Positions 49,166-58,069 of a DNA stretch of 64,000 nt are shown here, piece by piece; the first letter of the stretch is position 1; every line of letters starts with the position of its first letter. The position numbers and the translations under genes were made by a program. Where the stretch lies: positions 1 through 64,000 of the forward strand of contig JAKPKY010000065.1 of assembly GCA_029553505.1 (NCBI GenBank), written 5' to 3'. This DNA comes from Planctomycetota bacterium. GTDB lineage: Bacteria > Planctomycetota > Phycisphaerae > SM23-33. The notes under the pieces are model-generated. The model made no database searches. It saw only the letters and a program-made list of their open reading frames with translations, and was not told the DNA's origin.

Positions 49166-49849
49166 GTGGACTACACCTACGCCGACATCGCGAAGATGAT
49201 CGATCACTCGCTGCTGAACCCCACGCTGGACGCCGACGCCCTGGAGGCCGGGTGCCGCCTCGCGGTCGAGTACGACGTCGCCAGCGTGTGCATCCTCCCG
49301 TACTACCTCAAGCGGTGCGCGGAGATCCTCGCCGGCTCGACGGTCGTTCCGAGCACGACGATCGGCTTCCCGCACGGCGGGCACGCGACGGCCGTCAAGC
49401 TCGCCGAGGCCCGGCAGGCCCTTGCCGACGGCGGACGCGAGCTGGACATGGTCGTCAACATCAGCAAGGTGCTCAGCCGCGACTGGGACTACGTGCGGGC
49501 GGACATCGCCCCGATCGTCGAGGCCGCCCACGCGGCCGGGGCCAAGGTCAAGGTGATCTTCGAGAACTGCTACCTCGCCGACGAACACAAGATCCGCCTC
49601 TGCGAACTCTGCGGCGAATTGCGGGCCGACTGGGTCAAGACCAGCACCGGATACGGCACGGGCGGGGCGACGATGGACGATCTGAAGCTGATGCGCCGCC
49701 ACGCGCCCGCCCACGTGCAGGTGAAGGCGGCCGGCGGCGTCCGCGACCTGGACACGCTGCTGGCCGTCCGGGCGATCGGCGTCACCCGCTCCGGCGCCAG
49801 CCGCACCCGGGAAATCCTCGACGAGTGCAAACGCCGTCTCGGCCTCTGA
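49166..49849 (+). CDS. deoC: Deoxyribose-phosphate aldolase
   Basis: IDHSLLNPTLDADALEAGCRLA, TTIGFPHGGHATAVKLAEA, ELDMVVNISKVLS, VKTSTGYGTGGATMDDLKLM, VKAAGGVRDLD. Confidence 0.93.
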   Translation: MDYTYADIAKMIDHSLLNPTLDADALEAGCRLAVEYDVASVCILPYYLKRCAEILAGSTVVPSTTIGFPHGGHATAVKLAEARQALADGGRELDMVVNISKVLSRDWDYVRADIAPIVEAAHAAGAKVKVIFENCYLADEHKIRLCELCGELRADWVKTSTGYGTGGATMDDLKLMRRHAPAHVQVKAAGGVRDLDTLLAVRAIGVTRSGASRTREILDECKRRLGL

Positions 49850-49900
49850 GACGCCCGACAGATTACACCGCAGAGGTCGAAGAGGACGCAGAGCAAGAGG

Positions 49901-49943
49901 TTTTTCACAAGCCCCCGCAGTAATGCGGGGGTTCTTGCCGTTT
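49901..49943. repeat. GUAA-tetraloop hairpin, copy 1
   Basis: TTTTTCACAAGCCCCCGCAGTAATGCGGGGGTTCTTGCCGTTT. Confidence 0.8.
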
Positions 49944-49959
49944 ATGGTCTTGTCACATT

Positions 49960-49985
49960 TAGCCCCCTGTTAACACAGGGGGCTT
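49960..49985. terminator. Hairpin between the two GUAA-hairpin copies, terminator-like
   Basis: AGCCCCCTGTTAACACAGGGGGCT followed by TGTTATT. Confidence 0.5.
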
Positions 49986-50014
49986 GTTATTCCGCACGCG
50001 CCGCGCGGGGACGG

Positions 50015-50057
50015 TTTTTCACAAGCCCCCGCTGTAAAGCGGGGGTTCTTGCCGTTT
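50015..50057. repeat. GUAA-tetraloop hairpin, copy 2
   Basis: TTTTTCACAAGCCCCCGCTGTAAAGCGGGGGTTCTTGCCGTTT; two compensatory differences from copy 1. Confidence 0.8.
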
Positions 50058-50167
50058 CCCGCCGCCGCGGGTAGCATGTTTCCATGCGGCGGGGAACGAC
50101 AGCCAACCCGGGCGGGTCTGCGACGACAAGGTTCCTGCCCCCTCATCTCACTGAGGAGCAATGAGCC

Positions 50168-51208
50168 ATGATATACGCCATGCAAACGAACAGAAATGTG
50201 CGGTCATTCTTGTTGTTCGGGATATATGCCGTGGCGATATTCCTGATCAGCGGCCTGATGGGAGCGTGTGCGGAGAGTGGTCTCGGCCGTAGCCGTCTCG
50301 ACGGAAATGGATCACAAAATATGCCAACCGCCGATAGCGAGCCGGTTCTCCCGCCCTGGGAAGTTGTCCGGGAACGAAAGTCCCTCCTTCAGAAGGAGTC
50401 CTTGTCGCCTATCCTGGAGGCGGCCTGCCTCAGGGCCGAGATCGCATGTCTGGCAGATCAGATACTGCCCATGCCCTATTATCCGGAAAAGAAGGAAGAG
50501 CAACAGCGACTTCGCGAAGAGATAAAGCCGTTGGTTCAGCGTTCGAATGACGTAGAGGCGAAACCGTTGGTTAAAATCGCGGTGCTGAAATATGTGACCA
50601 GACTTCCGGATCCCGCCACGTTCTCGAATGACCTGTTGTACGCACACGTATTCACGTGGGCACTAGAGGAGAGGCAGAGAACGGCATCCGTTTCCTGGCA
50701 GGAATGCATGAGCATATTGGACATGATCAGGAAGAGCAGTAGCCCGTACCGTAAAGAGGTATTCATAAATTTGGCGTGGGCATCAGACTATCGGTTTGTG
50801 GAGTATGTGGCTGGCACCTTGTCGGAATCCATGGAGGAATGGGAATACGACTGGATGCGATGGCTGATGCAGGATGCGGAGCACCTTATTCCTGACAACA
50901 AGGGCATGGAGCGAAAGACGTGGATTGAGTTGAGCAACGACCTGCGAGGCAAGGTTGTGTGGCGTGGCGCATGGAACGTGAACCTCCACGAGGATAAGGG
51001 AGGTTTGCAAGACGCCGAAGCGAAATCCTTTTATGACATATCGTGGGAATCGCTTTACTTGAACAAGAATGTGTGGGCTGCCAATGGCCGGTTTCAATCT
51101 CCCCTTACCCCCGCCGAGAAGGAGCAATTCCGAACCTTCATGGAGATGCCCCTTGAGAAAAGGCGGGAAGCGGCCATCTCAGCTTATCAGCGAAGAAAAC
51201 AGCGGTAG
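50168..51208 (+). CDS. Hypothetical protein with signal/lipobox-like N-terminus
   Basis: RSFLLFGIYAVAIFLISGLMGACAESG N-terminus; complete ORF, lower GC than neighbours. Confidence 0.6.
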   Translation: MIYAMQTNRNVRSFLLFGIYAVAIFLISGLMGACAESGLGRSRLDGNGSQNMPTADSEPVLPPWEVVRERKSLLQKESLSPILEAACLRAEIACLADQILPMPYYPEKKEEQQRLREEIKPLVQRSNDVEAKPLVKIAVLKYVTRLPDPATFSNDLLYAHVFTWALEERQRTASVSWQECMSILDMIRKSSSPYRKEVFINLAWASDYRFVEYVAGTLSESMEEWEYDWMRWLMQDAEHLIPDNKGMERKTWIELSNDLRGKVVWRGAWNVNLHEDKGGLQDAEAKSFYDISWESLYLNKNVWAANGRFQSPLTPAEKEQFRTFMEMPLEKRREAAISAYQRRKQR

Positions 51209-51286
51209 GGCGCGTGGCCTTGGCCACGCACGCGGAAGGGTAGAGATTACGAATTGCATCGGCGTATCCGTCGAAAGGTCCTGGAG

Positions 51287-52009
51287 ATGAATCGCGTTGA
51301 GAGTCCGGCCTGGGATGAGTATCTGCTGGGCGGCTATTTTCTGTGTGAGACATATCCGGCCGGGAACGCCGCGGAAGCAAGCGATTCATCCGGCGCAGTT
51401 GTGAGTGTCTCCGGCTGCCTCTGCCAAACCATACCCGATTCTTGGGCGTTCCGCTGGGCGGATTGCGAGGAATCCGACCGGGTTGTCCAGGCCGGGCGAT
51501 TTGGCCTTTCCCAAAATGCGCTGCGGCGGCTGATGGACTGGGTGGAGGAACACTTTGGCCGGGATCTGGGCTGGCCCGACGTCTTTTTCTCGCGGGAAGC
51601 GGCGAAAGCCTTTGCGGACGAATTTCTTTCGGACAAGAAGCGCGCCATGCTCCTCGGCATTGGACTTCCCGTTTCGTTGGCGGCCGGGTTTCTTGAGGAA
51701 ACCGCGCCGCGCAAGACGGACATGGTTTCGGGCATCTGCACCCTGATCGAGCAGGGCCGTCTCCTGAGTCGCGAAGGCGAGATCATGGGTTACGAGGTTC
51801 TCGGCCTGGAGACGGACCTGATGCATTCCTGGATGTGCCACAGCGAGTTTGGGATGGAGACTGTCGAACGCCTTGGCATTTCAGTGGGGGCCCATGGCTT
51901 GTTAACGAGCGAGTCGGACGCTGCCGCAGTGGCCCGGGCTTACAATGAGGGTCCTGGCACGGAGCCGGTGTGGTGGGCGCCGTGGCTGCTGGCCCGATAT
52001 GAGTGGTAG
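51287..52009 (+). CDS. Hypothetical protein
   Basis: Complete ORF starting MNRVESPAWDEYLLGGYFL; followed by cassette-like hairpin. Confidence 0.55.
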   Translation: MNRVESPAWDEYLLGGYFLCETYPAGNAAEASDSSGAVVSVSGCLCQTIPDSWAFRWADCEESDRVVQAGRFGLSQNALRRLMDWVEEHFGRDLGWPDVFFSREAAKAFADEFLSDKKRAMLLGIGLPVSLAAGFLEETAPRKTDMVSGICTLIEQGRLLSREGEIMGYEVLGLETDLMHSWMCHSEFGMETVERLGISVGAHGLLTSESDAAAVARAYNEGPGTEPVWWAPWLLARYEW

Positions 52010-52070
52010 GCAGGAGGCGTGGTCTTGGCCGTGCGCGCGGTGGGGGAGGTAGCGAGATGGGAGTGCGATC

Positions 52071-52703
52071 GTGATCACTACGTCAGCCTTGAGAAGAATG
52101 GCGAAAGCCGGCGATGCGGATGCGCAGTTCAGGCTGGGCTATCGGATTGCTTTGGGCAGAAAACGCCCTCGGCCGACTCGTTGGAAGGATTCGATAGCTT
52201 TGTGGCAGAAGGCTGCCGTCCAAGGACATGTTCGTGCTATGTACTTTCTCGCTGTATGCCATGATTGTGGATATGGCGTCCCTCAAGACTACAAACTGGC
52301 CATGAAATGGTACAAGAAGGCAGCTCAGGCCGGGGATGAAGTCGCTCAATACAACCTCTCTCTTAGTTACCGGTTCGGAGAAGGGGTGGCCAAGAGCAAG
52401 CCGAAGATGGTCTATTGGCTGCGAAGATCTGCCCAAGCCGGTTATCCGGATGCGATGCGAAACTTGGGATTCTGCCTGCATGAAGGTTTTGGGACGCCGA
52501 AGGACTACGCGGGAGCAGTGTATTGGTATCGGAGGGCGGCGAAGGCGGGGGACCGCATAGCCCAGTTTAATCTGGGATTGTGCTATCTCGACGGCGATGG
52601 CGTCTCGCGTTCGCGGCGTTGGGCTCGGTACTGGCTAGGGCAGGCAAGCGATAACGGCCATCGAAAAGCTCGCCGCCTTCTCAACAAGATTAAGCAGCGG
52701 TAG
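52071..52703 (+). CDS. Sel1-like repeat protein
   Basis: Repeats such as GYGVPQDYKLAMKWYKKAAQAGDEVAQYNLSLSYRFGEGV; GTG start. Confidence 0.85.
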   Translation: MITTSALRRMAKAGDADAQFRLGYRIALGRKRPRPTRWKDSIALWQKAAVQGHVRAMYFLAVCHDCGYGVPQDYKLAMKWYKKAAQAGDEVAQYNLSLSYRFGEGVAKSKPKMVYWLRRSAQAGYPDAMRNLGFCLHEGFGTPKDYAGAVYWYRRAAKAGDRIAQFNLGLCYLDGDGVSRSRRWARYWLGQASDNGHRKARRLLNKIKQR

Positions 52704-52811
52704 CGCGTGGCTTGTCCACGCGCGGAGGAGAGTGACTCGCAACTCTTTGTTTTCCGCTTTCCGTTTTCAGCTTTTAGCTTCGGCCTTCGGCCTTTCCCCC
52801 CGGCGGCATGC

Positions 52812-52849
52812 GGTGACCGCTCCCTCACGGTCGCGGCTCTGTAAGAGGT
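52812..52849. repeat. Dispersed palindromic repeat (ACCGCTCCCTCACGGTCGCGGCTCTGTAAGAGGT)
   Basis: Shared with 45762 and 52941. Confidence 0.8.
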
Positions 52850-52940
52850 GTCGCGCTCGTCACTCACCACTCTGCACTCTTCACTTCTTCTCCTTCGTGT
52901 CATTCGTGCAATTCGTGGACTGTATTTTTCCGCATGTCCC

Positions 52941-52968
52941 GGCGACCGCTCCCTCACGGTCGCGGCTC
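52941..52968. repeat. Dispersed palindromic repeat, partial copy
   Basis: GGCGACCGCTCCCTCACGGTCGCGGCTC. Confidence 0.75.
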
Positions 52969-53176
52969 AGTTATCGTATCCGGGAACTGGGGAACACGGA
53001 GCCCGGAATCCCGGCACGCCGTAACTTGCGCCGGGCTTCTGTCTTCCCGGGCTCCTTGTTCCCGAGTTCCGGGTTCCTTTCCCTTAGCGGCTCTAGGCGA
53101 CCCCTCGCTCACGCTCGGGGCTCTGTAAGAGGCGCCGGACTCGCTTCTACATCCCTATTGCCTATTGCCTGCTGCC

Positions 53177-54616
53177 TCATTCCTTCCCCTCCAGATCAAA
53201 AATCTTCCCGGGGTTGAGGATATTGTTGGGGTCCATCGCGCGCTTGATTGCCCTGGCCATGTCCAGGTACGACTCGCTGACGAACAGCGGCATGTATTTC
53301 TTGCGCTTGTGGCCGATGCCGTGCTCGCCGCTGAGCTTTCCGCCCAGCGAGGCCGTCAGGGCGTACAACTCGGAGAGCACCTTCGGCGCCAGCTCGTTCC
53401 ACTGCGCCTCGGTGGTCTCGGCCGGCGGGCTGATGCGCGTGTGGATGTTCCCGTCGCCGGCGTGTCCGTAGCAGGGGGCGTGCACGCCGTACTTGGCGGC
53501 GAGCCGTCCCACGCCGGTCACCAGTTGCGGGATGGCCGCCGGGGGAACCACCAGGTCCTCGTTGGCCTGGAGCTTCGAGAGCAGCGCGAACGCCTCGGCG
53601 ATGTTGCGGCGCACCTTCCAGATGCGCTCGCTGGTGGTGTAGTTGTCGGCGACATACACTTCCGTCGCCCCGGCCTGGAGGCACAGTTCGCCGATGGCCT
53701 CGTATTCCGTCTCCACCTGCCCGGCGTCGGGCCCGTCGACGGTGATCAGGAGCATCGCGCCGGCCTGCCGGTAGGGGAGGCTCTCGTTGAGGTACTCGCA
53801 GGCGGCCTGGACGCTCGTGCGGTCCATGAACTCGATGGCCGTCGGGATGATTCCGCTGTCGGTCTGGATTTTGGGCACGGCCGCGATGGCCGCCTCCGCC
53901 GTCTCGAACAGCGCCAGCAGGTCCACGTTCGCCTTTGGCAGCGGAAGCAGCTTGAGCGTGATCTTCGTGAACACGCCGAGCGTGCCCTCGCTTCCGACCA
54001 TCAGTCCGATGAAGTTGTACCCGGTGACGTCCTTGAGCAGCTTTCCGCCGAGCTGGACGATCTCGCCGGTGGGGGTGACCATCTCCAGGCCGAGCACGTA
54101 GCGCCCGGTGACGCCGTACTTGACGGCCTTTCCGCCGCCGGCGTTCTCGGCCACGTTCCCGCCGACGTAGCACGTCTCGAGGCTCATGGGGTAGCCCGCG
54201 TAGAACAGCCCGTAGGGGCGGAGGTGCTCGTTGATCTCTGCCGTCACGACGCCCGGCTCGACGACGATCATCAGGTTCTCGCGGTCGAGCTCCACGATGC
54301 GGTTCATCCGGTCGCACAGCAGGACGATTCCGCCGTGGAGCGGCACGGCGCCGCCGGACAGCCCGCTGCCCGCGCCGCGCGGCGTGACGGGAATGCGCTC
54401 GCGGTTGGCGAGCTTGAGGATGGCGGCGATCTGCTCGGCCGAGTCGGGGCGCACGACGGCTTCGGGCATGTGCGCGTAGCGGCGGTCGGGAACCTCGTCG
54501 TGCGAGTAGGGCTCGAGTTTCTCGGCGTCGCCGAAGAGGACGAAGCGGTCTCCGACGATCCGCCTCAACTCGTCGGCGAGGGCGGGCGTCACCGGATTGT
54601 ACGTCGTTTCAACCAT
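53177..54616 (-). CDS. glcD: FAD-linked oxidase, GlcD/D-lactate dehydrogenase type
   Basis: VTPRGAGSGLSGGAVPLHGGIVL, GGNVAENAGGGKAVKYGVTGRYVLGLEMVTPTGE, CYGHAGDGNIHTRI. Confidence 0.88.
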   Translation of the reverse strand: MVETTYNPVTPALADELRRIVGDRFVLFGDAEKLEPYSHDEVPDRRYAHMPEAVVRPDSAEQIAAILKLANRERIPVTPRGAGSGLSGGAVPLHGGIVLLCDRMNRIVELDRENLMIVVEPGVVTAEINEHLRPYGLFYAGYPMSLETCYVGGNVAENAGGGKAVKYGVTGRYVLGLEMVTPTGEIVQLGGKLLKDVTGYNFIGLMVGSEGTLGVFTKITLKLLPLPKANVDLLALFETAEAAIAAVPKIQTDSGIIPTAIEFMDRTSVQAACEYLNESLPYRQAGAMLLITVDGPDAGQVETEYEAIGELCLQAGATEVYVADNYTTSERIWKVRRNIAEAFALLSKLQANEDLVVPPAAIPQLVTGVGRLAAKYGVHAPCYGHAGDGNIHTRISPPAETTEAQWNELAPKVLSELYALTASLGGKLSGEHGIGHKRKKYMPLFVSESYLDMARAIKRAMDPNNILNPGKIFDLEGKE

Positions 54617-54683
54617 GGGTTTCCTGCTCCGAAAGAACCTGTCCACGAAGTTCATTGTGTGTTGCGGAAAACTCGGTCACTCT

Positions 54684-54816
54684 TGCTCTGTAGAAAACAT
54701 TTGTTTCCGGGATGGGTGGCACGCTTTGCTCGCAAAGCGTGTTGCCCGAATTTGCCCGGAACACGGCTTGCAAGCAAGCCGTGCCACCCTCTCTTTTTGA
54801 TGTTTTCTACAGAGCA
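54684..54816. mobile_element. MITE-like element, 17 bp perfect TIRs, 9 bp flanking direct repeat
   Basis: TGCTCTGTAGAAAACAT (54684-54700) / ATGTTTTCTACAGAGCA (54800-54816); GGTCACTCT at 54675-54683 and 54817-54825. Confidence 0.85.
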
Positions 54817-54882
54817 GGTCACTCTCAATCCTCGCACCCTCAAGCTTCGCTTGAGGGTGGCACCCGACGCGAAGCTTCCTTT

Positions 54883-56190
54883 TCAATCCAGCACGAGCGT
54901 GTTGATGGACTCGGGCGGCAGCGTGAGGGCGAGTTTCCGGCCGGCCGCCTCGAGCATCAGTTCGCGCGGGCCGTCGAACGGATTGCGGACGGCGACGACG
55001 GTCCGGCCTCGCGGGGTTTCGAAGGCGACGGCGTTGCCCGTCCACTGCCCCTCGAGTCCGCGCCGCACCGCGCCCGGCGGGACGAACCGCGAGAAGTGCC
55101 TCATCACGTGGAACTCCGGGTTCCGCGTGACGCGCCGCGTCTTCGGATCGACGGTGATCATGCTGTTCTGCTGCCAACCCCACGTGCTCGCGCCGCGCGG
55201 CGCCAGCACCATGTTCCAGTAGACGTAGGCGTTGGCGCCGTTGGACAGGTAGTGGCGCAGCAGGCTGAAAACGTATCCCGCGTAGGCCCAGGTGTTCCGC
55301 CCGTCGCCGCACTCGTTTTCCGTCTGCATGAGGCGCGCGTCGGGGAAGCTCTCGCGCGTCCGCTGGATCGCGCCCTTGCCCGCCCACTGGAAGCCCACGC
55401 CCGCGACGAACCGCCGGGCAGCCGGGTCGTCCAGGACGGCGTGGACGTAGCCGTCGTAATCGTCGGTGTTCAGCGTGCCCAGCCAGATCTCGCAGTCCAG
55501 CCCGTGGCGGCGGAACGCCGGGCCCAGGCGCCGCGCGATGAATTCCCGCAACTGCGCGCCCGTCCACAGGCAGGAGGGGAACTTCTGGTCGGCCACCGGC
55601 TCGTTCTGCACGTGCACCTGGTCGATGCGGATGCCCTCGCGCGCGTACGCCTGCACGAACTTCACGAAGTACAGGGCATACGCCTCCAGCATCCTGGGCT
55701 CCTGGATCAGCGTCCCATAGTTGTACGCGCGGGGAAACTTCATCCACGTCGGCGGGCTCCAGGGCGAGGCGAACAGCTTCAGGTCCGGCCGGTGCTTCAG
55801 CGCCGCGCGAATGTAGGGAATCAGGCAGCCGCGGTCCCGCTCGATGGAGAACCGCTTCATTTCGTAGTCGCCGTCGTGTTCGTTGTGGCTGTACCACTCG
55901 GCCGCGTAGTCGCTGGCGCCGATGGGCAGGCGGCAGAGGGTGAAGCGGCAGCCGTCGCGCGGGTCGAACAGCGCGCGGAGAACCTGGTCCCGCCGGGTGG
56001 CCGGGAGCGATTGCAACGCGATCCATCCCAGTTCGTTGAAGCACCCGCCGAAGCCCTCGATGGCCTGGTGGCGCGCGTCGGTGACGCGCAGGCCGGCCTT
56101 GCCCGCGCGCCGGGCGGCCTTGGGCGACTTGCGCGTCCAGGGCGACTCCGGCGTGGTGCAGATCCAGAGCGGTTCGCCGCGCGATGTCAT
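54883..56190 (-). CDS. Glycoside hydrolase family 30 (glucosylceramidase-like)
   Basis: IEGFGGCFNELGWIALQSL, CRLPIGASDYAAEWYSHNEHDGDYEMKRFSIERD, LFASPWSPPTWMKFP, QTENECGDG. Confidence 0.88.
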   Translation of the reverse strand: MTSRGEPLWICTTPESPWTRKSPKAARRAGKAGLRVTDARHQAIEGFGGCFNELGWIALQSLPATRRDQVLRALFDPRDGCRFTLCRLPIGASDYAAEWYSHNEHDGDYEMKRFSIERDRGCLIPYIRAALKHRPDLKLFASPWSPPTWMKFPRAYNYGTLIQEPRMLEAYALYFVKFVQAYAREGIRIDQVHVQNEPVADQKFPSCLWTGAQLREFIARRLGPAFRRHGLDCEIWLGTLNTDDYDGYVHAVLDDPAARRFVAGVGFQWAGKGAIQRTRESFPDARLMQTENECGDGRNTWAYAGYVFSLLRHYLSNGANAYVYWNMVLAPRGASTWGWQQNSMITVDPKTRRVTRNPEFHVMRHFSRFVPPGAVRRGLEGQWTGNAVAFETPRGRTVVAVRNPFDGPRELMLEAAGRKLALTLPPESINTLVLD

Positions 56191-56235
56191 TTCACGGTCT
56201 CCCTTTTTTCTCGCCGCGTCGCCCAGCGGTAGCGG

Positions 56236-56547
56236 TCAGTCCTGGCGGATCGTGACGTTGATCCTTTTGCTGGGCCGGGGCGCGGCGGAATCGTCTCCCG
56301 AGGCCTGTTGCTGCCGGGCGATCATGCGGCGGAGTTTCCACCGCAGAATCAAGACGGCGGCGGCGCCCAGCACGGCCGCGAACGCCGCCACCCCCAGCGC
56401 GATGGCCAGCAGGATTCCCAGCGCCGGAAGCAGCAGGACGCACAGCAGCGCCCCGCCCGCCAGCGCCGCGACGGCCGAAAGCGCCGCGGCGAACTTCTGC
56501 CCCGGCGTCCGCTCCGGTCCGCCGATCTGGATGAAAATCCGCCTCAA
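56236..56547 (-). CDS. Small hypothetical membrane protein
   Basis: 4 nt overlap with etfA; two hydrophobic segments. Confidence 0.55.
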   Translation of the reverse strand: MRRIFIQIGGPERTPGQKFAAALSAVAALAGGALLCVLLLPALGILLAIALGVAAFAAVLGAAAVLILRWKLRRMIARQQQASGDDSAAPRPSKRINVTIRQD

Positions 56548-57566
56548 CGTTCCGTCCCTTCGCCGCCGGGCTTGCCTTGCGCCGCGCGGAGCTTCACGGT
56601 CAGCGCCGGCGCCACGTCGAACAGGCTGCCCACGATCCCGACGTCCGCCACGCGGAAGATCTGCGCGTCGGGGTCAGTGTTGACGGCAACGATCGTCTCG
56701 GCCGTCTGCATGCCCGCCAGGTGCTGGATGCTGCCCGAGACGCCCAGCGCGACGTACAGGCGCGGCGTGACGGTCTTGCCCGACAGCCCGATCTGGTGCG
56801 GGTAGCTCAGCCAGCCGCGGTCCACCACGTCGCGCGTCGCGCCGAGGGCGGCGCCCAGGGCGTCGGCGAGCTTCCGCGCGACGGGCAGGTTGTCGGCCTT
56901 CTTGATTCCGCGTCCGACGGCCACCACCGCGTCGGCGTCCTGGAGTCCGTGCTCGTCGGCATTGGGCACGAAGTCCACGCGCCGCACGCGCGACGGGGGC
57001 AGGTCGGCCGGAGCGGCCAGGCGCTCGATTTCCCCAACGCGCCCGGGTGTGCGGTCGGCGGGGCGGGTGCTCCGCGGACGCACCGTCGCCATCTGCGGGC
57101 GGTGGCGCGGCGTCTTGATCGTCGCCAGGATGTTTCCGCCGATGGCGGGGCGGGTCTGGAGCAGGTTGCCCGTCTTTTCCTCGATGTCCAGTTCGGTGCA
57201 GTCGGCCGTCAGACCCGCGTGCGCGAGGATCGCCACGTACGGCATCAGCGTCCGCCCGGTCGTCGTCGCGCCGGCGATGACGATCTCCGGGCGACGGTCC
57301 GCCAGCAGCTTCAGCAGGCACGCGGCGTACGGCTCGATCAGGAAGTGCTCCAGGCGAGGCGATTCCATCGCGATCACGCGGTCCGCGCCGCGCTCAAGGA
57401 GTTCGGCCAGGTCTGCGTCGTCGATGCGGTTTCCGAAGATCACGGCCGCCAGCTCGCACCCGCGCTTGTCCGCCAGCGCCCGCCCGCGCGTCAGAAGCTC
57501 GTGACTGATCCGCTGCACCCGCCCGCCTTGCTGCTCGGCCAGTATCCACACTCCGCTATGTTGCAT
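56544..57566 (-). CDS. etfA: Electron transfer flavoprotein alpha subunit
   Basis: GWLSYPHQIGLSGKTVTPRLYVALGVSGSIQHLAGMQTAETIVAVNTDPDAQIFRVADVGIVGSLFDVAPAL. Confidence 0.93.
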   Translation of the reverse strand: MQHSGVWILAEQQGGRVQRISHELLTRGRALADKRGCELAAVIFGNRIDDADLAELLERGADRVIAMESPRLEHFLIEPYAACLLKLLADRRPEIVIAGATTTGRTLMPYVAILAHAGLTADCTELDIEEKTGNLLQTRPAIGGNILATIKTPRHRPQMATVRPRSTRPADRTPGRVGEIERLAAPADLPPSRVRRVDFVPNADEHGLQDADAVVAVGRGIKKADNLPVARKLADALGAALGATRDVVDRGWLSYPHQIGLSGKTVTPRLYVALGVSGSIQHLAGMQTAETIVAVNTDPDAQIFRVADVGIVGSLFDVAPALTVKLRAAQGKPGGEGTER

Positions 57567-57581
57567 CTGCCTCTCCTGACA

Positions 57582-58069
57582 ACCAAATCCGAAATTCGAA
57601 GCACGAAATTCGAAACAAATCCAAAACAGACAAATTCAAAACTCCGGTTGCCCAGTTCTGGTCATTCTGATTTCTGGAGAATGGCCCCGAAGATTTTCAT
57701 CAATTCGGTAGATTCCTGGATCAACGAAAGCCTTTCCTTTTCTACGGAAGATTCCGCCGCCGTATGGACAAGTTTGAGCCAGTACCGGCTTTCTTTGGCC
57801 TCCTTGCGGCAAATCTTGATTCGCATCACAAAATCCTTTTTGCTCAGAGACTCATTCGCCTCAATGTAATTCGCGCCGACCGATCCCGAAGCTCTGATGA
57901 GTTGTCGCCCGTCTTCAATGTTCGCCAGTGTCCGCGGCAATGTTTTGGCGAAGGCCCTGACTTTCCTGGCGAAGAGAAATGTCCGCTCTTCTAAATCATA
58001 CTGGCCGGTGTTTTGGGTTTTGGACATTGGAATTTGTTTCGGATTTCGTATTTCGGATTTCGTGCTTTA
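57582..58069. mobile_element. Putative intercistronic cassette with inverted GAAATCC/GAAATTC-repeat arms around a four-helix-bundle ORF
   Basis: Left AAATCCGAAATTCGAAGCACGAAATTCGAAACAAATCCAAAAC; right GTTTTGGACATTGGAATTTGTTTCGGATTTCGTATTTCGGATTTCGTGCTTTA, inverted. Confidence 0.6.
57662..58027 (-). CDS. Four-helix-bundle protein (S23/bAvd-like)
   Basis: DLEERTFLFARKVRAFAKTLPRTLANIEDGRQLIRASGSVGANYIEANESLSKKDFVMRIKICRKEAKESRYWLKL. Confidence 0.9.
   Translation of the reverse strand: MSKTQNTGQYDLEERTFLFARKVRAFAKTLPRTLANIEDGRQLIRASGSVGANYIEANESLSKKDFVMRIKICRKEAKESRYWLKLVHTAAESSVEKERLSLIQESTELMKIFGAILQKSE

Noticed and set aside
49901-50057. Repeated GUAA hairpins considered as CRISPR or plain terminators
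   Set aside because: Only two copies with a different hairpin between them; no cas genes. Terminator function is possible but does not explain the 43-mer conservation with flanks
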